Positions 7,608-14,629 of a stretch of 24,415 bases of DNA are shown piece by piece; positions within the stretch are counted from its first letter, which is position 1; every line of letters starts with the position of its first letter. Both the position numbers and the translations under genes were made by a program. The notes under the pieces are model-generated. The model was not told where the DNA came from and searched no databases. It saw nothing but the letters and a program-made list of their open reading frames with translations. Origin of the DNA: CAZPDM01 sp964585305 (GTDB taxonomy: Bacteria; Planctomycetota; Uabimicrobiia; Uabimicrobiales; JABWCH01); assembly GCA_964585305.1 (NCBI GenBank), contig CAZPDM010000068.1:1-24415 (forward strand), read 5' to 3'.

Positions 7608-9692
7608 ATGGGACAACGCAAACTAGTATGCTTAGTTGCCCTATTGTTAGCCATCAGTTTTCTAGGACAAGTATTTGCTCAAGAAGATAAAACTGATGTC
7701 AATATGAGTAATATTGAGCTAGAAGAATTTATTAAGTTGGTAGCTAGAGTTACCAATAAAAGAATTTTATATGACAATACACTTAAAGGCCGTAAGATTT
7801 TCCTAATTTCCCCTAATAGTGTTAACAAAGACGAACTATATAAAATTTTTCTATCTGTTATTGAATACAATGGTTTTGTATTGGAAATTTCAGGCACTGG
7901 CGATCAAGAATTGATTAAAATCAAAAGAAATATTGTTGGTCCGTGGACTGCAACACGTACACTTTATCACGAACACGAGCTTAATCAAGTACAAAGTGAT
8001 GATCAATTTATTACTATGGTTATTAAATTGAATTATATTTCAGCTCGTGAAGTTCAAACGACATTACGCGCTTTACGTATTTCTAACCCACAAGGTGGTA
8101 ATTTAGGAGGCATTGAAGGGTCAAATACCATTTTGATCACAGATTTTGCTCCTAATGTAAAACGCGTTTATGAAGTAATCAAACTTATGGATCAACAAGG
8201 TCCAGAGCAATCTTTTAAAGTAATCAAACTTAAAAACGCAACTGCTGATGATGTTGCAGAAAAGCTCAATGATTTTGTTGCCAAACAAAAACAAGCAAGT
8301 GCTGCTGTTGGTACTGGACCAGAATTAGATCAAATCAAAATTGTTCCAGATCGACGCTTAAATGCAGTCATTGTTCAAGCCTATCAAGAAAAAATGGTAC
8401 AAATTGAAAAATTAGTAACAGAATTAGATCAAAATTTAGACTCTGAACCTAGCAATATTCATTACATTCGTTTGAAACATGCTGACGCTACTAAACTTCA
8501 AGAAACTTTGGCAAAAGTACTTGAAGGCGGCGGATTAGCACAAAAGGCTTTGGGTGAAACAGGAAAAACTTCATCTGCGGCAGGAGCAAATCGCTCAATT
8601 ACTCCATCAATTCAAGCAGAACCACAAACAAACTCTTTGATTGTGCAAGCTGATAGTTCAACATGGCGTGAAATTGAAAGCATCATCAAACAAGTTGATG
8701 TACGTCGTCCACAAGTTCTTATTGAAGGTGCATTGATCGAAGTTAGTCCGGAAGATATGTTAGGGATGGGAATCGAATTATTCTGGGCTGAATCAGCACA
8801 AGACGATAAAGTTACATTTGGCGGTGGGACTGATTTTGGATTTTCTAATCTTGTCGTAGTAGATGACGAAGGAAATGCCAGCAAAATTGATAGCAGCACC
8901 AAAGAATTTACCGATGCAAAAAAAATTGGTAAAGTTCCCGTTCCCACTCGTTCTGATTTTAGCCGCAGCTTTACTGCTCTGATGAATTACAAAGATGTTT
9001 TTACCATCCCAGCTATATTAAAAGCAATCAAAACAGAAGGCAATTTTAAGATTTTATCTATGCCAAGTGTTTTGACCAATGATCATGAAAAAGCTCAGAT
9101 CAAAGTTGCAGATGCTGCCCCATCTCAAAGCGCGACAGAAAACAATTCCGGCTCCCGTACAGAAAGTTTTTCAGGCTTCCAAGAAGCTGGAACTACTTTA
9201 AACATTACTCCACATATTAGCGGCGAAACAAATTATTTGAGACTTGAAATTGAACAATCTATTGATGAATTTGATAAGTCTCAAACTTCTATTGGTGGTG
9301 TTCCGCCTAAACGTATTCGTAAAATTGCAACCTCTATCACAGTACCTGACGGGCAGACAGTTGCTATTGGTGGCTTTACCTTTGACAGCCAATCCGAAAC
9401 TATTGAAAAAATTCCTCTTTTAGGCGATCTGCCTATTCTTGGACTTTTCTTCCAAACTCGCATTGTCAACCATCGTAAACGAAATATTTACTTATTTGTT
9501 ACCCCTCATATTTTACGAGAAGAAAGTTTCAAAGATCTTTATCAACATTCTTATGATTATAAAGTCCAAGCTCATAAACTCGGTGCTAATGTAAGTGCTG
9601 TAGATAAGAGTTTTGGCCGTTATATGAACAAATATGGTGGAAACGAAAAACTCGCGCCTATTTATACACTAGAATATAAATCAAAAAAGTAA
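7608..9692 (+). CDS. gspD: type II secretion system secretin GspD
   Basis: A 694-aa outer-membrane secretin that forms the exit channel for folded exoproteins. Signal peptide with predicted cleavage at VFA|QED (about residue 24). Domain order: N0 (about 28-100), then N1, N2 and N3 repeats (about 132-196, 197-275 and 281-362), the last interrupted by a Gly/Ala/Ser-rich loop (about 305-335). The secretin pore domain runs from RRPQVLIEGALIEV (about 366) to the hallmark VPDGQTVAIGGF (579-590) and PLLGDLPILGLFF (603-615), ending VTPHILR. A short C-terminal tail of about 60 residues may bind a pilotin. The N0 start, NIELEEFIKLVARVTNKRILYD, split here only by memory of the family, favours GspD over PilQ, which has AMIN domains. 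No other gsp gene is in the window. GGAAAAGAG precedes the ATG. Confidence 0.9.
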   Translation: MGQRKLVCLVALLLAISFLGQVFAQEDKTDVNMSNIELEEFIKLVARVTNKRILYDNTLKGRKIFLISPNSVNKDELYKIFLSVIEYNGFVLEISGTGDQELIKIKRNIVGPWTATRTLYHEHELNQVQSDDQFITMVIKLNYISAREVQTTLRALRISNPQGGNLGGIEGSNTILITDFAPNVKRVYEVIKLMDQQGPEQSFKVIKLKNATADDVAEKLNDFVAKQKQASAAVGTGPELDQIKIVPDRRLNAVIVQAYQEKMVQIEKLVTELDQNLDSEPSNIHYIRLKHADATKLQETLAKVLEGGGLAQKALGETGKTSSAAGANRSITPSIQAEPQTNSLIVQADSSTWREIESIIKQVDVRRPQVLIEGALIEVSPEDMLGMGIELFWAESAQDDKVTFGGGTDFGFSNLVVVDDEGNASKIDSSTKEFTDAKKIGKVPVPTRSDFSRSFTALMNYKDVFTIPAILKAIKTEGNFKILSMPSVLTNDHEKAQIKVADAAPSQSATENNSGSRTESFSGFQEAGTTLNITPHISGETNYLRLEIEQSIDEFDKSQTSIGGVPPKRIRKIATSITVPDGQTVAIGGFTFDSQSETIEKIPLLGDLPILGLFFQTRIVNHRKRNIYLFVTPHILREESFKDLYQHSYDYKVQAHKLGANVSAVDKSFGRYMNKYGGNEKLAPIYTLEYKSKK

Positions 9693-9704
9693 ACTAAACT
9701 GGAA

Positions 9705-9755
9705 AAAAAAATAAGGTGAAAATGTTTAAAAAAAACATTTTCACCTTATTTTTTT
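9705..9755. terminator. strong intrinsic terminator after gspD
   Basis: A perfect 23-bp inverted repeat (arms 9705-9727 and 9733-9755, loop AAAAA). The core is AAGGTGAAAATG / CATTTTCACCTT flanked by seven As and seven Ts, so it can act in both directions: for gspD on the plus strand, and as a barrier to transcripts arriving from the minus-strand gene at 9917. Confidence 0.9.
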
Positions 9756-9846
9756 GATGAAAATTATATTAGAAATTTTTTTTAATTTCTTGGGTTGTCA
9801 ATTTCATTTAAAGATTTTCTGATTGTTCATGATAGTTGGTGACATA

Positions 9847-9897
9847 CCTCATGGCAAGCCATGAGGCTTCGACAAGAAAATACCTGGACTAAACCAG
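9847..9897. repeat. pair of palindromes beside the 217-aa gene
   Basis: First hairpin: CCTCATGG (9847-9854), loop CAAG, CCATGAGG (9859-9866), perfect. Second: CTGG (9884-9887), loop ACTAAA, CCAG (9894-9897). Read on the minus strand they follow the stop of the gene ending at 9917; the small one is followed by TATTTTCTT and could be its terminator. The larger one has no T-tract. It could be an RNA-stability hairpin, a protein-binding site, or a remnant end of an IS200/IS605-type element; nothing else of such an element is present. Confidence 0.45.
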
Positions 9898-9916
9898 ATA
9901 ACCAATAAAAAAGTCT

Positions 9917-10570
9917 CTAAAATTTACTTTTCTCGTTAGATAGACTTGGAACTCCCGGCTTCGGATTCCCATTTTCATCGTATCTCCACTCAAAGTCAAG
10001 AGAATCATCCCATGTTCGTCTATTTGGCCCCTCAATTGTTATATTTTGAATACCGCCCTTATATATTATTTGAAGTTTGAATGTTACATTATGCTGTGCT
10101 CCATGCCGCCTTGCCACCGCTGCAAGAGTCGCAGTACTTCTATGTTTTCCAGGCCTATGATCTTCGCGAAATAAATTTTGTGCTCCCCTGATTCCTTTTC
10201 TTTGTTCTCGAAATATAAAGCCTTCTAAAGTGAGTATTGGTATATCTTGTATCACTTTGAATTCTCCATTCTCCTTAGCTCTTTTCAATTGATGTTCATT
10301 GAGTTCTAGGAAAACTTCGTCCCCATAGAAAAGCACTAACATTTTTATATCGTTATATGTGCCTATCGAATCTTCTATTCGTAAAACAGGCCAAAACCAT
10401 GACCAATGATCCTCTCGTTGCAAATGATCATTAAAACTAATGCGAGGATGGCAATCCCATTTATATAATGAAATTCTAACGGGAGGCATTTGATCTTGAG
10501 CATTAATAGTAGAGATAAACATGGGATACATCATACTCAAAACGGAAATTAAACATAAAATTTTTTTCAT
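9917..10570 (-). CDS. secreted protein of unknown function
   Basis: A 217-aa protein with a signal peptide (basic MKK, hydrophobic core, predicted cleavage at INA|QDQ near residue 24). I do not recognise the family. The mature part is Trp/His-rich near its start (HWSWFWPVLRIED) and has a basic block with the order RKGIRGAQN, HRPGKHRST, ARRHGAQH (about 125-160) and a polar tail ending in NEKSKF. There is one cysteine in the mature chain, so no disulfide is expected within a monomer. The start is secure: AAGGAG with 6 bases spacing before ATG 10570. Codon choice looks somewhat richer in C and G than in the flanking genes, which may mean a different origin. A 224-base gap separates it from the upstream same-strand gene, so it is probably transcribed on its own. 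Confidence 0.7.
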   Translation of the reverse strand: MKKILCLISVLSMMYPMFISTINAQDQMPPVRISLYKWDCHPRISFNDHLQREDHWSWFWPVLRIEDSIGTYNDIKMLVLFYGDEVFLELNEHQLKRAKENGEFKVIQDIPILTLEGFIFREQRKGIRGAQNLFREDHRPGKHRSTATLAAVARRHGAQHNVTFKLQIIYKGGIQNITIEGPNRRTWDDSLDFEWRYDENGNPKPGVPSLSNEKSKF

Positions 10571-10794
10571 TTATTACTCCTTTAAATTTTGTACTTCTAA
10601 TGCTACAAATAAAAAAGGAAGTTCAAAGGTGATGAATCACAACAATTTTGAAGGTAGATAGATAATCGCTATAAATGTTATTATTTATATAGTCAGGATA
10701 TTCTCAAAACGGCAAAAATATTTTTCATTTTCATAAAATTTGCGTATAAACTAAAAAAAAGATAGGATCATTTCATGCAAAGCCAGAACTTTTT

Positions 10795-11175
10795 TTAAAA
10801 GCAACAAACTCTTTTAGCAGGCTCTTCATGATAATAATCTTGCAAATAATTATTTTCTTCCTCTTGAACTTCTTCTTCATACTTACTGGAGCTTGCTTCT
10901 TTACTATAGTAATAAAGCTCTAAATAATCCTCCATTTCTTCTTGTATCTCTTTTGAATATTCTTTAACTAGATATTCAAAACCTTCTAATTTCAAAAGTG
11001 CGCAATGAAACCAAAGAATTTTTGTTCGGAGTTTAAGAATTTTACATTCTTTCTCTTCTGAGTATTGTTCTGTTAAATATTTTTTTATTTCCCATGAATT
11101 CTGTAAAAAACTAATTGCCTCTATATGGTCTAATAGATTTTTTTGAATCTTTAGTCCATTTGCTTTAGTATTCAT
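10795..11175 (-). CDS. small acidic protein with duplicated C-terminal repeat
   Basis: A 126-aa soluble helical protein of unrecognised family. N-terminal half (about 9-70) is amphipathic helix with hydrophobic positions (ISFLQNSW, ILWFHCALLKLEGFEYL). The C-terminal part contains two imperfect copies of one unit: residues 73-94 (YSKEIQEE...YLELYYY) and 99-120 (YEEEVQEE...YLQDYYH), sharing about 10 of 22 positions. It ends in CCF, two adjacent cysteines next to the last residue. It starts 22 bases after the sigma-like gene, with only a distant AAGGA as ribosome binding site, so translation may depend on the upstream gene. By position it could be a regulator or partner (for example anti-sigma-like) of that protein; there is no sequence evidence for this beyond adjacency and acidity. 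Confidence 0.6.
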   Translation of the reverse strand: MNTKANGLKIQKNLLDHIEAISFLQNSWEIKKYLTEQYSEEKECKILKLRTKILWFHCALLKLEGFEYLVKEYSKEIQEEMEDYLELYYYSKEASSSKYEEEVQEEENNYLQDYYHEEPAKRVCCF

Positions 11176-11197
11176 ATCGTTTATCTTGTAATCCTTT

Positions 11198-12217
11198 CTA
11201 CTTTAACATTATTGTTATTTTGGAAATTTCTTTTTGAATATAATATCTTTGTGTTCGTTCTGGAATCTCAAGTTCTTTAAATACTTCTTTACTAGGACGC
11301 TTTTCTATGATTCTGAAATAAGCTACCAAAATAGGAAGCCAATTTTTCTTAATTTTATTTTTATAATTAAGTAACTCAGGATTTTCTTGGCATATTTTGT
11401 GATAGTACTTTGCTTGTATACTCTCAGATATTGCTAATTTTTCTTCAATCTCTCTTGGTGTATAAAATTTGGATTGCAAATAATATACTATAATAGGCCA
11501 CCAATTTTGAATTAGATATTCTTTAAGATGTTCTAAAACTTCTTTAATTTCTAGATTTTCTACAATAGATATTCCATCTTCTTCATGTTTACTACGATAA
11601 TCTATAGATATATCTATTTTATTTCCTGTGCTGTCTGTACTTTCTAACGATATAGTAGGATGCCTATTCGCCACATATTTTACAAATTCGTTCTGAACAA
11701 TAGTTTTAATATATGACTTGCCGCTTTTAGATTTTTCTTCGTCCCAATTTTTTCCATATTTCTCAAGTATTTCTAATAAATCTTGGGTAAAACTTATAGC
11801 TTCTTCTTGGGATGGAAAATGATAATAATTGTTCCGATAAAACTTAAAAAAAAGCTGATGGATATAGGAACAAAGATTCACTTTACATTTCAAAGAAAAT
11901 TGAAAAGATTGGTTTTCTTGAGCTATTTGATAGCATTTTGAAAAATTATCTCCATGTTCACATTTAGCTTGAATATTGATCTGTTCAGAGATATATTCTT
12001 CTGCCTTTGTTATTGGTAATTTTTTTTGAATCGATTGTTGTTCTAAAAGTCTTAATATATTAATCGCAATAGGCTTAATATCCACTACAAATGCGAGCTT
12101 TCCTAATATTGACATTATGAAACCATATATATCAGCTAAACATTCATTACTAAAATAACTATTTTGATTCGCATCTTGAAAGCAAATATTATATTCTCCA
12201 TTTTTGTGAATATGCAC
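11198..12217 (-). CDS. divergent ECF-sigma-like protein with tandem HTH modules
   Basis: A 339-aa protein. Residues about 118-195 fit sigma-70 region 2: SQEEAISFTQDLLEILEKYG (136-155), then SYIKTIVQNEFVKYVANR (168-185) in the place of the FRAWLYRIARNLAIDYLRR block. A polar linker follows, then two copies of a region-4-like helix-turn-helix module: 238-275 (NWWPIIVYYL ... PREIEEKLAISESIQAKYYHKI) and 292-330 (NWLPILVAYF ... PSKEVFKELEIPERTQRYYIQKE). Normal ECF sigmas are about 180-200 aa with one region 4. The first 115 residues are extra and include Cys86, His88, Cys95, Cys111 and Cys116, a possible metal or redox site. Start is GTG 12217 with AGGGGG five bases upstream. It may be a true sigma factor or a derived DNA-binding protein. 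It leads a two-gene unit with the acidic protein. Confidence 0.6.
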   Translation of the reverse strand: MHIHKNGEYNICFQDANQNSYFSNECLADIYGFIMSILGKLAFVVDIKPIAINILRLLEQQSIQKKLPITKAEEYISEQINIQAKCEHGDNFSKCYQIAQENQSFQFSLKCKVNLCSYIHQLFFKFYRNNYYHFPSQEEAISFTQDLLEILEKYGKNWDEEKSKSGKSYIKTIVQNEFVKYVANRHPTISLESTDSTGNKIDISIDYRSKHEEDGISIVENLEIKEVLEHLKEYLIQNWWPIIVYYLQSKFYTPREIEEKLAISESIQAKYYHKICQENPELLNYKNKIKKNWLPILVAYFRIIEKRPSKEVFKELEIPERTQRYYIQKEISKITIMLK

Positions 12218-12262
12218 AGCTCCCCCCTAAAAAATGTCTTATTAAGATAATAAGAATAGTTG

Positions 12263-12312
12263 ATATTAAAAACCGGCAAAAAAATTTTTAAAAATTTGCC
12301 GATTTTTAATAT
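12263..12312. terminator. terminator after the TauE/SafE-like gene
   Basis: An 18-bp stem with one C-A mismatch (arms 12263-12280 and 12295-12312; core CGGCAAA / TTTGCCG) whose outer arms are runs of A and T, giving a U-tract in either direction. It lies 26 bases past the stop of the minus-strand permease gene at 12339 and separates it from the sigma-like gene. Confidence 0.8.
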
Positions 12313-12338
12313 TCAGTTATTTAGCAATCTTCAAATTT

Positions 12339-13097
12339 TTAGCTAAACAAACTATCATAACAAAGTTTGGCGATCATTCCTACAACAACAAGAATAAATA
12401 TTGCTCTGATAAATCGATTTCCTTTATCTATAGCTAGGCGAGTTCCCACAATTGCACCCAATATATTACAAAAAAGTAAAGGCATAGCAATTTTGTACCA
12501 TATATTTCCTTGATAACCAAAGCAGATAAGAGCAGCAATATTAGTAGCTAAATTGATTGCTTTTGCACTTGCTGAAGCAGTTAAAAAATCACAGCCAAAT
12601 ATTCTAATGAATAAAAACATTAAAAAAATGCCTGTTCCAGGGCCAAAAAATCCATCATAAAATCCAATGATTGCACCAGATAAAACCCCAACAAACATAC
12701 GAATTTTTGGTGTAAACTTAGGCTGAGATTCTGTTCCTAAATTAGGACTGATAAAAATATAAATAGCAACGAAAATTAAAAGAATAATAATTAAAGGTCG
12801 AAAAATACTTGGATCTAACCAAGTTACTACTTGAGTTCCAAACATAGAAAAAAAGAATGCCATAATCATGGCAGGGCTAACAATATTCCAAGGAATTGAA
12901 ACTTTACAAGCATAACGATATGTGGCTGCGGCTGTTCCTGCAGCAGAAATAAGTTTGTTTGTTCCTAATAGCAAAGCTGGTAGCATTTTAGGATATGTAA
13001 CAAAAAAAGCTGGGACTTGAACTAGTCCACCTCCGCCAACAATGGCATCTATAAAACCTGCTAAAAAACTAAAAAAACATAAGAAGATTATTTCCAT
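12339..13097 (-). CDS. TauE/SafE-family membrane permease
   Basis: A 252-aa integral membrane protein with about eight hydrophobic segments, usual for the TauE/SafE (DUF81) family, whose characterised members export sulfite, sulfoacetate or related organosulfur anions. Seen: the N-terminal half-signature FLAGFIDAIVGGGGLVQVPA and its counterpart GAIIGFYDGFFGPGTGIFL in the second half, which show the family's internal duplication, plus LLGTNKL. Substrate is not determined by sequence; the nearby selenium/sulfur operon is 8 kb away and gives no link. I chose ATG 13097 because GGAAG lies 8 bases before it; the in-frame ATG at 13112 has no ribosome binding site. It is divergent from the amylase gene and followed by a terminator, so it is a single-gene unit. 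Confidence 0.88.
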   Translation of the reverse strand: MEIIFLCFFSFLAGFIDAIVGGGGLVQVPAFFVTYPKMLPALLLGTNKLISAAGTAAATYRYACKVSIPWNIVSPAMIMAFFFSMFGTQVVTWLDPSIFRPLIIILLIFVAIYIFISPNLGTESQPKFTPKIRMFVGVLSGAIIGFYDGFFGPGTGIFLMFLFIRIFGCDFLTASASAKAINLATNIAALICFGYQGNIWYKIAMPLLFCNILGAIVGTRLAIDKGNRFIRAIFILVVVGMIAKLCYDSLFS

Positions 13098-13223
13098 GAA
13101 AATTACTTCCATAATTTAAGAAAAAACTTGAATTTTTTTTAATACTATGTTAAAATCAAACTAACGTGAACATTTGTTAATGTAAGTTAACTAAGTATTT
13201 TACTATAATTTTTTTACTCTTTT

Positions 13224-13248
13224 ATCTTGTGTAAATCTTGAACAAGAT
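13224..13248 (+). promoter_or_regulatory. inverted repeat in the amylase leader
   Basis: ATCTTGT (13224-13230) and ACAAGAT (13242-13248) form a perfect 7-base inverted repeat with 11 bases between, 27 bases upstream of the amylase ATG. It could be an operator for a dimeric repressor of carbohydrate use or an RNA hairpin near the ribosome binding site GGAGAG (13263-13268). Further upstream (about 13159-13192), an imperfect nested repeat around ACATT/AATGT and TAAC/GTTA lies between the two divergent genes. Confidence 0.35.
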
Positions 13249-13275
13249 GATTATTTTACCTTTGGAGAGATTTTT

Positions 13276-14508
13276 ATGTCTAGAATCTCCATATTATTTC
13301 TTATTACATTATTGATAGTTCTATCAAGTCAAGCCCAAATAGAAGATGGCGTTAATACAGACGTTATGCTTCAAGGATTCCATTGGGAATCTCATACTTC
13401 TGGGTGGTGGGATATAATTGCAGCAAAAGCTGGTGATATTGGTTCTTCTGGATTTAATATGGTATGGTTTCCACCATCTGGTGGTGCAGCAAGTGATGAA
13501 GGATATTTGCCACATCGTTGGTATTTACAAAGTACCCAATATGGCACAGAAGAAAAATTGCGATATGCAATATCCCGTCTTCACTCTTATGGAGTAAAAG
13601 CAATTGCTGACATTGTAATTAACCATCGAGTAGGAACAACAAATTGGGCGGATTTTACTGAACCAGCATGGCGACCGGACTCTGTATGCAAAAACGATGA
13701 ATGGTCGGGAGCTGCTGGTAATTGGGATACAGGAGAAGGATATAGCGCAGCTCGTGATATCGATCATACTCAACCATATATTCAACAAAGCATTATAGAT
13801 TGGTTGCGTTGGATGAAGGCTAATATTGGGTATGATGGTTGGAGATATGATTATAGTAAAGGATATGCAGGAAGCTATGTAGCCAAATACAATGATGAGA
13901 CAACACCATACTTTTCTGTTGGCGAATATTGGGATGATCTTGATTTGAACAATTCCAATCCACATCGTCAAAGATTGTGTAACTGGTTAGATAGTGCCCA
14001 AAGCAAATCCATGGCTTTTGATTTTACCACAAAAGGTATTTTACAACAAGCAGTTCGTTATCAAGAATATTGGAGATTGCGTGATAGTGAAGGAAAACCA
14101 AGTGGTTTAATTGGTTGGTGGCCAGCAAAATCTGTAACCTTTTTAGATAATCATGATACCGGTCCAAGCACAGGTGGAAATGGTGGTCAAAATCATTGGC
14201 CTTTCCCTTCCGATAAAGTTATGCAAGGTTACGCATATATTTTAACGCATCCTGGTGTTCCTTGTGTATATTGGGTTCATTATTATGATTGGAATCTTAA
14301 ACAAGAAATTAATGATTTAATTCGGATTCGTAAGGCTCAAGGTATTCATGCTGAAAGCAAAGTTACTATTGTTGTTGCAGATTCTAGCAAATATGCCGCT
14401 ACTATTGACAACAAAATTGCTGTTAAAATTGGCCCAGGAGATTGGAATCCTGGTACAGGATGGAATTTAGTAGCCTCCGGTTCAAATTACGCCGTATGGG
14501 CAAAATAA
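13276..14508 (+). CDS. secreted alpha-amylase, plant-type (GH13_6-like)
   Basis: A 410-aa exported endo-acting alpha-1,4-glucan hydrolase. Signal peptide with predicted cleavage SQA|QIE (about residue 20). GH13 motifs in order: ADIVINHR (111-118, region I), GWRYDYSKGY (188-197, region II, nucleophile Asp192), SVGEYWDDL (214-222, region III, acid/base Glu217) and FLDNHDTG (289-296, region IV, Asp294). QGFHWES (33-39) at the barrel start, the SKGY after the nucleophile, and a compact C-terminal beta domain that ends YAVWAK match plant/archaeal-type amylases (GH13 subfamily 6) from memory, rather than the larger Bacillus type. Length agrees (about 410-430). No starch-binding module. GGAGAG before ATG. 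Divergent from the permease and closed by its own terminator. It is a possible substrate of the secretin system, which is only a guess. Confidence 0.92.
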   Translation: MSRISILFLITLLIVLSSQAQIEDGVNTDVMLQGFHWESHTSGWWDIIAAKAGDIGSSGFNMVWFPPSGGAASDEGYLPHRWYLQSTQYGTEEKLRYAISRLHSYGVKAIADIVINHRVGTTNWADFTEPAWRPDSVCKNDEWSGAAGNWDTGEGYSAARDIDHTQPYIQQSIIDWLRWMKANIGYDGWRYDYSKGYAGSYVAKYNDETTPYFSVGEYWDDLDLNNSNPHRQRLCNWLDSAQSKSMAFDFTTKGILQQAVRYQEYWRLRDSEGKPSGLIGWWPAKSVTFLDNHDTGPSTGGNGGQNHWPFPSDKVMQGYAYILTHPGVPCVYWVHYYDWNLKQEINDLIRIRKAQGIHAESKVTIVVADSSKYAATIDNKIAVKIGPGDWNPGTGWNLVASGSNYAVWAK

Positions 14509-14512
14509 TTTT

Positions 14513-14546
14513 AAAAGTTCCCATGCTTTGAGTGGGAACTTTTTTT
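14513..14546 (+). terminator. intrinsic terminator after the amylase gene
   Basis: A perfect 11-bp stem (AAAAGTTCCCA 14513-14523 / TGGGAACTTTT 14533-14543) with a 9-base loop, followed by a T-run to 14546, directly after the amylase stop. A further T-run and TATAAT at 14560-14565 follow, the latter a possible -10 box for the next gene without a clear -35. Confidence 0.9.
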
Positions 14547-14629
14547 GAAATTTTTTTTTTATAATAGCACAAGAATTTGCGGTAGAAAACTTTCGTCAAT
14601 TCATTTAACAAAAGTACAGGAGATATAAA

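Noticed and set aside
7608..9692. PilQ (type IV pilus) as the identity of the secretin
   Set aside because: No AMIN domains, and the N0-N1-N2-N3 order with a Gly/Ser-rich loop in N3 fits GspD.
10629..10640. GTGAT-GA-ATCAC as a CRP-type operator upstream of the 217-aa gene
   Set aside because: The central spacing does not match TGTGA-N6-TCACA, and a single short palindrome in AT-rich DNA is weak evidence.
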